The position numbers were made by a program, and so were the translations under genes. Below are positions 1-8,988 of a DNA stretch of 64,000 bases, piece after piece (within the stretch, counting starts at the first letter, position 1; every line of letters starts with the position of its first letter). Source of the stretch: Stenotrophomonas sp. BIGb0135 (GTDB taxonomy: Bacteria; Pseudomonadota; Gammaproteobacteria; Xanthomonadales; Xanthomonadaceae); contig NZ_JANUDX010000005.1 of the NCBI RefSeq assembly GCF_024810105.1, forward strand, positions 62,001 to 126,000, given 5' to 3'. The notes beneath the pieces are model-generated. The model was not told the DNA's origin, searched no databases, and saw only the letters and a list, made by a program, of their open reading frames with translations.

Positions 1-264
1 CAGGCCGCGCGATTGGGTATGGGTGTCCACGCAGACGTTGAGCACGTGCGCCTCGTCGGCGGCGATGCTCAGCACGCCGTACCCCACCAGCACGCCGTCC
101 TCTTCCAGTGCCAGCGCCGGGTAGCCGGCGCGCAGGCAGTCCACGAAGATGCCGCGCGTCCACGGAAACGGATACCCGCGCAGCTCGATCGGCATCAGCG
201 CATCCAGGTCGGCCTCGCGCAAGGCGCGCAGGGCGACCGGACGCGGCGAGCTCACCGCGCTCAC
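1..264 (-). CDS. rimI: RimI, ribosomal protein S18 alanine N-acetyltransferase (3' end outside window)
   Basis: This is a GNAT-family acetyltransferase, expected to acetylate the N-terminal alanine of ribosomal protein S18. The visible 88 residues start VSAVSSPRPVALR and include the typical RimI stretch IELRGYPFPWTRGIF, then GVLVGYGVLS and the core strand ADEAHVLNVCVDT. The acetyl-CoA P-loop would follow beyond the window edge. The start is a GTG that overlaps the stop of the upstream gene as GTGA, so translation is probably coupled. The pairing with a HolD-like gene directly upstream matches the holD-rimI operon of enteric bacteria and supports the call. Confidence 0.85.
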   Translation of the reverse strand, partial: MSAVSSPRPVALRALREADLDALMPIELRGYPFPWTRGIFVDCLRAGYPALALEEDGVLVGYGVLSIAADEAHVLNVCVDTHTQSRGL

Positions 265-725
265 GCACGGCCCCGCTTGCGCAGCGCGCGCAATTGCGGC
301 CACAGCGCGCGCTTGGCCGCGGCATTGCCGCGCAGCTCGTCCAGGTTCCAGCCCGCCATCAACGCCTGGGTATCGGGCTCGGCCGGATTGCAGCCGGAGG
401 CACGCAGCAGCGCGATCTGCAGGCGATCGGGCATGCGTACCGCGGTCCGGCGCCCGGGGGCGGCGCTGCGCGCAGGGGGCGCTGCGGCGGGGGCCACCGG
501 CTCGCTGGGCGGTGCGGCGCTGCGCCGCGGCGGGGCCGCCGTCGTCGCGTCAGGCGCGGCCGCCACGGCCACTGGCGCGGGCGGCGCAACAGCCACGCTC
601 AGCTCGATCGGTGCACTGGCAGCCACCTCGTCGACCTGGCCATCCACGAACACCGTATAGCCCATCGCCTGCAGCCACGACTGCTGCGCGGGCGACCACA
701 GCGGCGGCAGGCCGGTCTCGCTCAC
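261..725 (-). CDS. holD: Probable DNA polymerase III psi subunit (HolD-like)
   Basis: This is a 154-residue protein starting at GTG (VSETGLPPLWSPAQQ). The N-terminal QQSWLQAMGYTVFV resembles the start of HolD (a W followed by QxLG). The C-terminal LRGNAAAKRALWPQL closely parallels the E. coli HolD segment LRANPTARAALWQQI. Between them lies an Ala/Pro-rich linker (about residues 45-100) with no recognisable fold. HolD links the clamp loader to single-stranded-DNA-binding protein. The position directly upstream of rimI (GTGA overlap) is the same as in E. coli. The call rests on short end motifs plus synteny, so it is likely but not certain. The start also overlaps the pssA stop as GTGA. Confidence 0.6.
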   Translation of the reverse strand: MSETGLPPLWSPAQQSWLQAMGYTVFVDGQVDEVAASAPIELSVAVAPPAPVAVAAAPDATTAAPPRRSAAPPSEPVAPAAAPPARSAAPGRRTAVRMPDRLQIALLRASGCNPAEPDTQALMAGWNLDELRGNAAAKRALWPQLRALRKRGRA

Positions 726-1501
726 GCGCTTGGCTCGGCCGTCTTTCGGGTCCGCTGCCACAGCCAGAAACCCGGCCCGGACAGGGCGTAGACCACGCCC
801 ACCGCGAACAACACGCGCGGCAGATCGATCACCATGATCGCGATCGCGATCGGGACCAGGGCCAACGCCAGGAACGGCACGCGGTCGGCGCGCGGGCCCT
901 TCTGGCCGCTGCCCTTGAAGCTCCAGAAGCGGATCCGGCTGACCATCAGCAAGGCCGCCACCAGGGTGACGCCCAGCGCCACGTAGCGTAGCTGGTTGCC
1001 GTCCCAGCCCAGGTTGCCATCGGCGAAGGCCCAGACGAAGGACATCATCAGCCCGGCCGCGGCCGGGCTGGCCAGGCCGATGAACCAGCGCTTGTCCACC
1101 ACGCTGACCTGGGTATTGAAACGGGCCAGGCGCAGGGCGGCGCAGGCCGCGTACAGGAATGCCACTGCCCAGCCGACCCGGCCCATCACCGGATCGTCGA
1201 ACTTCAGCCACGACAGCGACCAGTGGTACATCACCAGCGCCGGGGCCATGCCGAAGCTGACCAGGTCGGCCAGCGAATCGTACTGCACGCCGAATTCGCT
1301 GCTGGTGCCGGTCAGCCGCGCCACGCGGCCGTCCAGGCCGTCCATGACCGCGGCCACGAACACGGCGATGGCGGCATTGACGAAGTCGCCGTTGGCCGCG
1401 GCGATGATCGCGTAGAAGCCGGCGAATAGGCCCGCGGTGGTGAACAGGTTGGGCAGCAGGTAGATGCTGCGGTTGCGCGGCGGGGGTTTCATCTCATCCA
1501 T
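722..1501 (-). CDS. pssA: CDP-diacylglycerol--serine O-phosphatidyltransferase
   Basis: This 259-residue integral membrane enzyme makes phosphatidylserine, the precursor of phosphatidylethanolamine. The CDP-alcohol phosphotransferase signature DG(x)2AR(x)8G(x)3D(x)3D is complete: D57, G58, A61, R62, G71, D75 and D79. Several hydrophobic segments follow. The N-terminal NRSIYLLPNLFTTAGLFAGF is typical of the Bacillus-type PssA family. The start could be the first Met or Met4 (MKPPPRN). It is the first gene of a minus-strand operon with the HolD-like gene and rimI. An unrelated plus-strand gene lies about 125 bp upstream, so that gap should hold the promoter. Confidence 0.93.
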   Translation of the reverse strand: MDEMKPPPRNRSIYLLPNLFTTAGLFAGFYAIIAAANGDFVNAAIAVFVAAVMDGLDGRVARLTGTSSEFGVQYDSLADLVSFGMAPALVMYHWSLSWLKFDDPVMGRVGWAVAFLYAACAALRLARFNTQVSVVDKRWFIGLASPAAAGLMMSFVWAFADGNLGWDGNQLRYVALGVTLVAALLMVSRIRFWSFKGSGQKGPRADRVPFLALALVPIAIAIMVIDLPRVLFAVGVVYALSGPGFWLWQRTRKTAEPSA

Positions 1502-1625
1502 GCGGCCAGTTTAGTGGGTGCGGTGGCCTTTGGGGCAGCCCGGGCACCCGCCCGTCGCCGCCGGCTTGCCAGCGCCCGGCCGGGATGCTGCAATCGCCCC
1601 CCTGACCTTGATGCCCGGAGTTGCC

Positions 1626-2006
1626 ATGCGTGCCCTGCCCTCGCTGTGCTGCCTGCTGCTGCTCGCCAGCGCCTCGGCCACTGCCGGAACCGTCTACAAG
1701 TGGAAGGACGCCAAAGGCGTGACCCAGTATTCGGAGAAGGCCCCGACCGGCCAGAAGTACGAATCGCGCGAGGTGGACACCCGCGCCCCGGTGGCCCGCG
1801 CGGCGCCTGTCGCCGAGGCGCCGGCCGAATCGGCCGATTGCACCACCGCACGCAACAACCTGACCCTGCTCAACGGACAGGGCGCAGTGATGCAGGACAC
1901 CAACGGCGACGGCAAGGCCGACAGCCCCCTCAGCCCGGAACAGCGCAGTGCGCAGAAGGACCTGGCCAACGCGGCGATCAAGGTCCACTGCAAGCCGGCC
2001 GGCTGA
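1626..2006 (+). CDS. DUF4124 domain-containing secreted protein
   Basis: This is a small exported protein of 126 residues. The signal peptide is MRALPSLCCLLLLASASATA, with likely cleavage before GTVYKWKDAKG. That motif (YKWxDxxGxxxYS) is the hallmark of DUF4124, common in Xanthomonadaceae and without known function. The rest is low-complexity and ends with a possible Cys pair (SADCTTARN near residue 75, and KVHCKPAG at the end). The ATG was chosen because CCGGAG lies a few bases upstream and the signal peptide begins there. Longer in-frame starts would add residues before the signal peptide. It is transcribed divergently from pssA. Confidence 0.75.
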   Translation: MRALPSLCCLLLLASASATAGTVYKWKDAKGVTQYSEKAPTGQKYESREVDTRAPVARAAPVAEAPAESADCTTARNNLTLLNGQGAVMQDTNGDGKADSPLSPEQRSAQKDLANAAIKVHCKPAG

Positions 2007-2125
2007 GCCGGCCCCGGTCGGCGCCGCGGCGCCGGGGGCGCTTCCGGACCGCCCGGCCGGCGTGATGGGCAGGGCGGCGGCTGGGCTGGCAGAATATCGG
2101 CTTCTGCCGTTCAGCGAAGCCGACG

Positions 2126-3817
2126 ATGCGCCTCTCCCAGTTCCACCTGCACACCACCAAGGAAACCCCCAGTGACGCGGAGCTCACCAGCCACCGCTTG
2201 ATGCTGCGCGCGGGCATGATCCGCAAGCTGGCCTCGGGGTTGTACACCTGGTCGCCGCTGGGCCTGCGCGTGCTGCGCAAGGTCGAGCGCATCGTGCGCG
2301 AGGAAATGGAGCGCGCCGGCGCGGTCGAATTCCAGATCCCGACCATCCAGCCCAAGGAACTGTGGGAAAGCACCGGGCGCTGGGAAAAGTTCGGTCCGCA
2401 GCTGCTCAAGATCAAGGATCGCAAGGAGCAGGTGTTCTGCTACAGCCCCACCGCCGAAGAGGCCGCGGCCGACTTCGCGCGCCAGGAGCTGTCCAGCTAC
2501 AAGCAGCTGCCGGTCAACTTCTTCCAGATCCAGACCAAGTTCCGCGATGAGATCCGCCCGCGTTTCGGGGTGATGCGCGCCCGCGAGTTCCTGATGAAGG
2601 ACGCCTACTCCTTCCACCTGCACGACGACTGCCTGGTGCGCGAGTACGAAAACATGAAGGCGGCCTACAGCCGCATCTTCACCCGCCTGGGCCTGGATTT
2701 CCGCATGGTGCAGGCCGACTCGGGCGCGATCGGCGGCGACGCCTCGCAGGAATTCCACGTGATCGCCGAGTCCGGCGAAGACGCGCTGGTGTTCTCCACC
2801 GGCTCGGACTACGCCGCCAACATGGAAGCGGCGATCGCCGCTGCCCCGGGTGAGCGCCCGGCCGCCAGCGAGGCGCAGCGCAAGGTGGAGACGCCGACCC
2901 AGAAGACCTGCGAAGCGGTGGCCGCGCTGCTGGGCCTGGGCCTGGAGCGCACGGTCAAGTCGATCGCGATCATGAGCACCGATGGCTTCGTGCTGGCGCT
3001 GGTGCGCGGCGACCACGAGGTCAACGAGATCAAGCTGGGCAAGGTGGCCGGGTTGCAGGGCTACCGCATGGCCAGCGAGGCGGAGATCGCCACGCACCTG
3101 GGCAGCGAGCCCGGCTTCCTGGGCCCGCTCAACCCGGCCCAGCCGATCCGCATCGTCGCCGACCGCGACGTGGCGGCGCTGGCCGACTTCGTGGTGGGCG
3201 CCAACGAGGCGGGTTTCCACATCGCCGGGGTCAACTGGGGCCGCGACCTGCCCGAGCCGGAAGTGGCCGACATCCGCAACGCGAAGGAAGGCGACCGCGC
3301 CGCCGATGGCGGCGAGCTGAAGATCGCGCGCGGCATCGAAGTCGGCCACGTGTTCCAGCTGGGCCGGCAGTATGCGCAGGCGCTCAAGGCCACCGTGCTG
3401 GATGAGAACGGCAAGGCGGCGGTGATGGCGATGGGCTGCTATGGCATCGGCATTTCGCGCATCGTCGCTGCAGCCATCGAACAGAACCACGACGAGGCCG
3501 GCATCATCTGGCCGGCCGCGATGGCGCCGTGGCAGGTGGTGGTGTGCGTGATCAACCCGAAGCAGGACGAGGCCGTGGCCACCGCCGCCGCCGAGCTGCT
3601 GGCGCAGTTGCAGGCCGCGGGCCTGGATGCGGCGCTGGACGACCGCGGCCTGCGTCCGGGCCAGATGTTCGCCGACATGGAACTGATCGGCGTGCCGCAC
3701 CGGGTGGTGGTGTCCGAGCGCGGCCTGGCCGCCGGCACCTACGAATACCGGTCGCGCAGCGCCAGCGAGGCCGAGAGCCTGGACCGCGACGCCCTGCTGG
3801 GCCGACTGGCGGGTTGA
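2126..3817 (+). CDS. proS: Prolyl-tRNA synthetase
   Basis: This 563-residue class II aminoacyl-tRNA synthetase charges tRNA-Pro in the cytoplasm. Motif 2 ([26 protein letters not shown]) and the following [15 protein letters not shown] are canonical. The middle third (about residues 230-390) is the YbaK-like editing insertion typical of bacterial-type ProRS. The C-terminal anticodon-binding domain follows, and the length is normal. In the loop usually read PTHEE the His is Ala (PTAEEAA), while the Thr and Glu remain. This may be lineage-specific. A strong intrinsic terminator follows directly. Confidence 0.97.
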   Translation: MRLSQFHLHTTKETPSDAELTSHRLMLRAGMIRKLASGLYTWSPLGLRVLRKVERIVREEMERAGAVEFQIPTIQPKELWESTGRWEKFGPQLLKIKDRKEQVFCYSPTAEEAAADFARQELSSYKQLPVNFFQIQTKFRDEIRPRFGVMRAREFLMKDAYSFHLHDDCLVREYENMKAAYSRIFTRLGLDFRMVQADSGAIGGDASQEFHVIAESGEDALVFSTGSDYAANMEAAIAAAPGERPAASEAQRKVETPTQKTCEAVAALLGLGLERTVKSIAIMSTDGFVLALVRGDHEVNEIKLGKVAGLQGYRMASEAEIATHLGSEPGFLGPLNPAQPIRIVADRDVAALADFVVGANEAGFHIAGVNWGRDLPEPEVADIRNAKEGDRAADGGELKIARGIEVGHVFQLGRQYAQALKATVLDENGKAAVMAMGCYGIGISRIVAAAIEQNHDEAGIIWPAAMAPWQVVVCVINPKQDEAVATAAAELLAQLQAAGLDAALDDRGLRPGQMFADMELIGVPHRVVVSERGLAAGTYEYRSRSASEAESLDRDALLGRLAG

Positions 3818-3820
3818 TCA

Positions 3821-3855
3821 GGAAAAGCCGGGGGGAATATCCCGGCTTTTCTTTT
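3821..3855 (+). terminator. Rho-independent terminator after proS
   Basis: A 10-bp inverted repeat (AAAAGCCGGG / CCCGGCTTTT) has an 8-nt loop and is followed by CTTTTG. It starts a few bases after the proS stop. Confidence 0.85.
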
Positions 3856-3971
3856 GCGTGCGGCGATTGAATATGCCGGTTAACTCTGTGCAGCATCCGG
3901 CTGGATATGTATGCTGTCGCGCAAGCCAAGGACTGGCCCACCCCGTCCTTAATTAGATTCCGGAGCAGTTG

Positions 3972-4346
3972 ATGAGTATTGACCTGAGTGGCCTGTCCGC
4001 CAAAGAGCTGGGCGCCCTGATCAAGAACGCCAAAAAGCAGCAGACCATCGTGGCCAAGCGCCCGGCGGTGACCAAGGTGCGCGCGCAGCTGACCAAGCTG
4101 GCCAAGGCCCACGGTTATTCGATCGAGGAAGTGTTCGGTGGCGCCGCCCCGACTCGCGGCCGCGCCGCGAAGGCAACCAAGGCCCCGGCCAAGAAGGCCG
4201 TGCGCAAGCTTGGCAAGGTGGCCCCGAAGTACCGCAATCCGGCCAACCCGAAGGAAACCTGGACCGGCCGCGGCAAGCAGCCGCGCTGGCTGGCCGCGCT
4301 GACCACCAAGGGCAAGAAGGTCGAAGAGTTCCTGATCAAGAAGTAA
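3972..4346 (+). CDS. H-NS-like nucleoid-associated protein
   Basis: This 124-residue protein resembles the H-NS/XrvA-type histone-like proteins of Xanthomonadaceae. The N-terminal half (SAKELGALIKNAKKQQ) is helical and should dimerise. A Lys/Ala-rich linker (about residues 58-80) follows. The C-terminal DNA-binding motif is YRNPANPKETWTGRGKQPRWL, matching the family pattern YRNP-x-TWSGRGxxPxWL. It probably binds AT-rich DNA and silences transferred genes; this is known for the family and not shown here. The ATG was chosen over a TTG immediately upstream because GGAG sits 6 bases before it. It has its own terminator. Confidence 0.85.
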   Translation: MSIDLSGLSAKELGALIKNAKKQQTIVAKRPAVTKVRAQLTKLAKAHGYSIEEVFGGAAPTRGRAAKATKAPAKKAVRKLGKVAPKYRNPANPKETWTGRGKQPRWLAALTTKGKKVEEFLIKK

Positions 4347-4380
4347 TCGTCTCCGGTTTCATCGGAAACTGAAAACGGAA

Positions 4381-4409
4381 AACGCCGGCGCGATGCCGGC
4401 GTTTTTTTT
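4381..4409 (+). terminator. Rho-independent terminator after the H-NS-like gene
   Basis: The inverted repeat AACGCCGGC / GCCGGCGTT has a 5-nt loop and runs into eight T residues. Confidence 0.88.
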
Positions 4410-4497
4410 GGTCTGCGCGTTTTTCAGCTGCGCGAAGGGCCGTTGCTGGAGCACTGCAGGATCAACGACTGGCGAGTGCGTGCCCTGCTGGCTTGGG

Positions 4498-4600
4498 CGG
4501 GTACGGGTGGGTTGGCGGGACACGCCGTAAATACGTCCGTGTAGGCTCGCATGCGCCATCCATGGCGCATGACGGTCCCGCCAACCCACCCGCACCCACC
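4498..4600. repeat. Long nested palindromic element
   Basis: The outer arms of 16 bp (GGGTGGGTTGGCGGGA at 4505-4520, complement at 4576-4591) match perfectly. An inner palindrome, ATGCGCCAT / ATGGCGCAT, lies at 4551-4570. The whole element could fold as a cruciform about 87 bp long. It has no ORF, no GTAG end and no T-tract, so it is neither a typical SMAG nor an obvious terminator. It lies between the H-NS-like gene and the convergent ThrE-type gene. The rest of the 4347-4749 gap shows only the terminator above and nothing else I recognise. Confidence 0.8.
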
Positions 4601-4749
4601 CTTTGACAGTGTGCTGGTGCGCAACGGAAAGCGGGCCACCAAGCGCTCTTCGCCGCTGTCTTTTCGATGGCCACATCCCCGCCCAGCCACGGGACAAGCG
4701 GCCCTGCGCTCTGACACGCCTACAAGAAACCCCAAAACCCCAACACCCG

Positions 4750-6009
4750 TCAGAGATTCTTCCGCGCCGGAATCAGCAGATTGCCAAACAGCAAGCCGGC
4801 CACCAGCGCCATCACCACGTTGAGGACGGTCATCAGCACGGTCTGGCCGGCGCTCATGTCCTGCTGCTGCACCAGCGTCAGCACGCCGCGCAGGCTGGTA
4901 CTGCCGGGCACCAGCATGATGATGCCGGGCAGGCGGATGATCGCGCCCGGGCGCTGCACCAGCCGCCCGAACAGATTGCCGGCTGCGGTCATCAGCATCG
5001 CCGACATGAAAATACCCGCCGGCAGTCCCCAGGCCTGCCCGGCGAATTTGGAAATCGCGTAGCCGGCCACCGAGGCCGCCATCACCCACGGATAATCGCG
5101 GCGGTTGGCCTTGAACAGCATTGCGAACGCGAACGCCGCCAGCAGCAGCGCGCACCACTCCACCCAGTCGGCCTGCGGGCGCGACGCGCGTACGTGCGGC
5201 TCCAGCCCGATGATCCCCGACAATGTCACCGCGATCACCGCGCCCACCGTCAATTTGAGGATCGTGGTGATCGCCCCGGCAAACCGCGCCGTGCCCGACA
5301 CCCAATGCTGGCTGGCCAGCTCGTTGACCGCATTGGTCAGCGACATCCCGGGCAGCATCACCACCAGCGAGGCGATGATGACGGTATTGAGATTGAGCGG
5401 CCCCAGGAACGAGGCCACCAGCGCCGCCACCGTGCCCGCCAGCAACGCTGCCAATGCCTCGCTCGCCTCGCGGCTGGCCGGGCGCCGATCGGTATACAGC
5501 GTCATCACCCCGATCAGCAGGCCGATCACCCCGGCGGTGGCGATATCCAGCCACGGCAGCTTCCACAGCCCGGCCACGCCGGCCGCGCCCAGGCTGTAGG
5601 ACAGGATCATCCGGATCTTGCCGCGCCGGCCCGGGTCCTTGTCCAGTTGCCGCAGGGCGGTATGGCCCTGGGCGATGCTCATGCTGCCGGTGGCCACCGC
5701 ATCGGTGATCTGGTCGGCGATGCTGAGTTTATGCAGGTCATTTTCGCCCGGTGCCAGCCGGATCACGCGGGTGATGTCCGACGAACCGATCGCCTTGGTC
5801 GGGTCACTGAAACTCAGGATCAGCCCGGTCGGGTTCGACCAGGGCTCGCAGTCCAGGTCCAGCCGCTGCGCCAGCGCCACCACCGCCGCCTCCAGCCGCT
5901 GCGCGGTCGTGCCGTAACTGTGCAGGCGCCCGGCGATTTCCGACACGAACGCCACGCGCTGCGCATAGGTGGCCTGGGGGGTGGCAATGGTGGCGGTATC
6001 GACGGACAT
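4750..6009 (-). CDS. ThrE-family threonine/serine exporter
   Basis: This 419-residue membrane protein has the two-part ThrE architecture. A soluble-plus-membrane N-terminal DUF1212 half carries the family signature YGTTAQRLE (about residues 32-40). A C-terminal DUF3815 half with further helices ends LIPARKNL. Characterised members export threonine and serine across the inner membrane, so efflux of small amino acids is the likely role; the substrate is inferred. The start was placed at MSVDTATIA because the upstream in-frame extension lacks family similarity. It is transcribed divergently from the mla operon with about 100 bp between them. Confidence 0.82.
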   Translation of the reverse strand: MSVDTATIATPQATYAQRVAFVSEIAGRLHSYGTTAQRLEAAVVALAQRLDLDCEPWSNPTGLILSFSDPTKAIGSSDITRVIRLAPGENDLHKLSIADQITDAVATGSMSIAQGHTALRQLDKDPGRRGKIRMILSYSLGAAGVAGLWKLPWLDIATAGVIGLLIGVMTLYTDRRPASREASEALAALLAGTVAALVASFLGPLNLNTVIIASLVVMLPGMSLTNAVNELASQHWVSGTARFAGAITTILKLTVGAVIAVTLSGIIGLEPHVRASRPQADWVEWCALLLAAFAFAMLFKANRRDYPWVMAASVAGYAISKFAGQAWGLPAGIFMSAMLMTAAGNLFGRLVQRPGAIIRLPGIIMLVPGSTSLRGVLTLVQQQDMSAGQTVLMTVLNVVMALVAGLLFGNLLIPARKNL

Positions 6010-6111
6010 GCTTCGTAGTATTACCCGAAGCCCGCCCCGGCTGAACAATCATGTCGCAACGCACACACTTGATGTCGACACGGACAAGGTATGCTGCGCG
6101 CAGGACGCCCC

Positions 6112-7224
6112 ATGACGCCAACCCAAGCCCCCCATCTCGAACTGGATGCGCAGGATTCCGGCCTGGTCCGGTTGTCCGGCCACTGGACCCTGCATACCGC
6201 GCTGGACGCGGCCGAAGTGCTGCGCGGCATTCCCGATGCGCTGACCGGCATCGACGCCAGCGGCATCACCCAGCTCGATTCGGCCGGCGTGCTGCAGGTC
6301 CTGCGCGTGGCCCGCCGCGCCGACCTGGCCGACGAGGCGTTGCAGTTCCGCGAGGAACACCGCGCACTGGTCTGCACCATCGAGGAGGTCGCCGACGACC
6401 GCCCGCGTTCCAAGCGCGACTTCGGCGTGCTGGCCGCGCTGGAGCGCCTGGGCGTCAGCGTGCACGGCATGGGCCACAACATCGTCGCCCTGGCCAGCTT
6501 CCTCGGCGAGAATCTGGTCAAGGGCGCACGCCTGATCAAGGAGCCACGTCGGTTCCGGCTGACCGCCACCGTGGCGCAGATGGAACAGGTGGGGCTGGAC
6601 GCAGTGCCGCTGGTGGCCCTGCTCTCCTACCTGGTCGGTGCGGTGATCGCCTTCCTCGGCTCGACCATCCTCCGCGATTTCGGCGCGGAGATTTACGTCG
6701 TCGAGCTGGTCAACATCGCCTTCCTGCGCGAGTTCGCGGTCCTGCTCACCGCGATCGTGTTGGCCGGCCGCACCGCCAGCGCCTTCACCGCGCAGATCGG
6801 TGCGATGAAGGCGCGCGAGGAAATCGATGCGATGCGCACCCTTGGCCTGGATCCGATCGACCTGCTGGTGCTGCCGCGCCTGGTCGCCCTGCTGATCACC
6901 CTGCCCCTGCTGACCTTCATCGCGATGGTCGCCGGCCTGGCCGGTGGCATCACCGTGGGCGCGTTCGACCTGGACATCCCGCCGCAGATGTACATCGCGC
7001 GGATGCACGAGACCATGGAAGTGCGCAACATGCTGGTGGGCCTGTCCAAGGCGCCGGTGTTCGCGCTGGTGATCGGCCTGATCGGCTGCCTGGAAGGGCT
7101 GAAGGTCGAAGGCACCGCACAGTCGGTCGGCGAGCGCACCACCTCCAGCGTGGTGCAGGCCATTTCGCTGGTGATCATCCTCGATGCGTTCGCCGCGTTG
7201 TGGTTCATGAAGATGGGCTGGTAA
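6112..7224 (+). CDS. mlaE: MlaE-type lipid ABC permease with fused N-terminal STAS domain
   Basis: This is an inner-membrane permease of an MCE/Mla phospholipid transport system, about 370 residues. Residues about 5-95 form a STAS/MlaB-like domain (DASGITQLDSAGVLQVL). The rest is the MlaE permease, with GRTASAFTAQIGAMKAREEIDA and LDPIDLLVLPR. In E. coli the STAS partner MlaB is a separate protein, so this is a natural fusion. An AGGA 6 bases upstream favours this ATG over one 21 bases earlier. It is first in an operon with the ATPase, the MCE protein and a lipoprotein. No MlaC-like periplasmic carrier gene is present. Confidence 0.9.
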   Translation: MTPTQAPHLELDAQDSGLVRLSGHWTLHTALDAAEVLRGIPDALTGIDASGITQLDSAGVLQVLRVARRADLADEALQFREEHRALVCTIEEVADDRPRSKRDFGVLAALERLGVSVHGMGHNIVALASFLGENLVKGARLIKEPRRFRLTATVAQMEQVGLDAVPLVALLSYLVGAVIAFLGSTILRDFGAEIYVVELVNIAFLREFAVLLTAIVLAGRTASAFTAQIGAMKAREEIDAMRTLGLDPIDLLVLPRLVALLITLPLLTFIAMVAGLAGGITVGAFDLDIPPQMYIARMHETMEVRNMLVGLSKAPVFALVIGLIGCLEGLKVEGTAQSVGERTTSSVVQAISLVIILDAFAALWFMKMGW

Positions 7225-7227
7225 GCG

Positions 7228-8058
7228 ATGACCACCGAGACCGCCGCGCTGGCCGCACCCGAGGACACCACCGGCGATGACGCCGGCCTGGCCATCCGCG
7301 TACGCGGGCTGACCAACCGCTTCGGCGCGCAGACCGTGCACGATGGCCTGGACCTGGACGTGCGCCGTGGCGAAATCCTCGGCGTGGTCGGCGGCTCGGG
7401 CACGGGCAAGTCGGTACTGATGCGCAGCATCCTCGGCCTGCGGGTGCCCGATGCCGGCCAGATCGAGGTGCTCGGCGTGGACGCGCGCTCGGACGATCCG
7501 GCCAGCCGCCTGCACATCGAACGCAATACCGGGGTGTTGTTCCAGGACGGCGCGCTGTTCTCCTCGCTGACCGTCGGCGAGAACGTGCAGGTACCGCTGA
7601 AGGAACACCACCGCGAGCTGCCCGAGCGCTGGCATTACGAGCTGGCGTTGCTGAAGGTGAAGCTGGCCGGGCTGCCTGCCGACGCGATCAACAAGCTGCC
7701 CTCGCAGCTGTCCGGCGGCATGCGCAAGCGCGCCGGCCTGGCCCGGGCGCTGGCGCTGGACCCGCCGCTGCTGTTCCTGGACGAGCCCACCGCCGGCCTG
7801 GACCCGATCGGCGCGGCCGCCTTCGACCGGCTGATCAAGACCCTGCAGGAAGCGCTGGGGCTGACCGTCCTGCTGATCACACACGATCTGGACACCCTGT
7901 ATGCGATCTGTGACCGGGTGGCGGTGCTGGCCGACCAGAAGGTGATCGCCAATGCCCCGCTGCACGAGATCGAACAACTGGACCACCCGTGGATCCAGGA
8001 ATACTTCCACGGACCGCGCGCGCGTGCTGCGCGCGATGCAAAGCACGAGAGCGAGTAA
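7228..8058 (+). CDS. mlaF: MlaF-type ABC transporter ATPase
   Basis: This 276-residue cytoplasmic ATPase energises the lipid transporter. Walker A is GGSGTGKS (about 55-62). The signature LSGGMRKRAGLARAL, Walker B LLFLDEPTAGLDP and the switch His in LLITHDLDTL are all present. It starts 3 bases after the mlaE stop and ends 3 bases before mlaD, so it is cotranscribed. A short Thr/Ala-rich N-terminal extension precedes the ATPase fold. Confidence 0.93.
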   Translation: MTTETAALAAPEDTTGDDAGLAIRVRGLTNRFGAQTVHDGLDLDVRRGEILGVVGGSGTGKSVLMRSILGLRVPDAGQIEVLGVDARSDDPASRLHIERNTGVLFQDGALFSSLTVGENVQVPLKEHHRELPERWHYELALLKVKLAGLPADAINKLPSQLSGGMRKRAGLARALALDPPLLFLDEPTAGLDPIGAAAFDRLIKTLQEALGLTVLLITHDLDTLYAICDRVAVLADQKVIANAPLHEIEQLDHPWIQEYFHGPRARAARDAKHESE

Positions 8059-8061
8059 GCC

Positions 8062-8988
8062 ATGGAAACCAAAGCCAATTACGTCCTGATCGGCGCGTTC
8101 ACCCTGGTGGTGGGGCTGGCGCTGCTGGCCTTCGGCCTGTGGGCGGCCAAGTACTCCTCCGACCGCACCTGGACCGAGTACCGGGTGGTGTTCCGCGAGG
8201 CGGTGACCGGCCTGTCGGTCGGCAGCCCGGTGCAGTACAACGGCATCGCGGTGGGCTCGATCACCGAGCTGAACCTGGTCCCGGACGATCCGCGCCAGGT
8301 GGTCGCGCGCATCCGCCTGAACTCCAATACCCCGGTCAAGACCGACACCCGCGCCAAGCTGGCGATCACCAGCCTGACCGGCCCGTCGATCATCCAGCTC
8401 AGCGGCGGCACCCCGCAGGCCGCGGCGCTGACCGCGGTCAACAAGGACCCGGCCCCGATCATCCCGACCACCCCCTCGGCCCTGCAGAACATCACCGACG
8501 TGGCCAACCGCATCGTCGAGCGCATGGACCAGGTGTTGAGCGACCGCAACGTGGCCAGCATCAACGCCACCCTGGCCAACCTGGAAACCATCAGCGGCGG
8601 CCTCGCCGACCGTGACCAGGGCACCCAGGCGCTGCTGCTCAGCGCGCGCGATGCCGCGCGCAGCCTGGATGTGACCCTGAAGAGCACCAATGGCACCATC
8701 CAGCGGCTGGACCAGAATCTGGTGCAGCAGTTGCCGCCAATCCTGGACAAGCTGGAAACCACCCTGTCCAAGCTGGATTCGGCCGCCGGCAGCGCCGATT
8801 CGATCCTCGGCGAGAACCGCGCGGCGATCAACAGCTTCGCCAACGACGGCCTGGCCCAGCTCGGCCCGACCCTGACCGAGCTGCGCGGACTGATCCGCGA
8901 CCTGCGCCGGGTCAGCGACAAGCTGGACAACAACCCGGCACGCTATCTGCTGGGCCGCGACGCGCCCAAGGAGTTCGAACCCAAATGA
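8062..8988 (+). CDS. mlaD: MlaD-type MCE protein
   Basis: This 308-residue protein has a single N-terminal membrane segment (about residues 8-28, YVLIGAFTLVVGLALLAFGL). An MCE domain follows (VTGLSVGSPVQYNGIAVGSI ... TSLTGPSIIQLSGG). A long helical C-terminal tail (about 150-300) contains repeated Leu/Asp heptad-like segments. MCE proteins form hexameric rings that carry phospholipid between membranes. The extended tail is longer than in E. coli MlaD and more like PqiB/LetB-class accessory tails. The stop overlaps the start of the lipoprotein gene as ATGA. Confidence 0.92.
   Translation: METKANYVLIGAFTLVVGLALLAFGLWAAKYSSDRTWTEYRVVFREAVTGLSVGSPVQYNGIAVGSITELNLVPDDPRQVVARIRLNSNTPVKTDTRAKLAITSLTGPSIIQLSGGTPQAAALTAVNKDPAPIIPTTPSALQNITDVANRIVERMDQVLSDRNVASINATLANLETISGGLADRDQGTQALLLSARDAARSLDVTLKSTNGTIQRLDQNLVQQLPPILDKLETTLSKLDSAAGSADSILGENRAAINSFANDGLAQLGPTLTELRGLIRDLRRVSDKLDNNPARYLLGRDAPKEFEPK

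Noticed and set aside
2111-3700. Long antisense open frame (529 codons) opposite proS
   Set aside because: Product is His/Arg/Ala-rich without domains; such frames arise from the GC-rich third codon positions of proS.
6049-8046. Long antisense open frame (665 codons) opposite mlaE/mlaF
   Set aside because: Composition is Gln/His/Asp-rich and featureless, and the plus strand carries convincing Mla genes.
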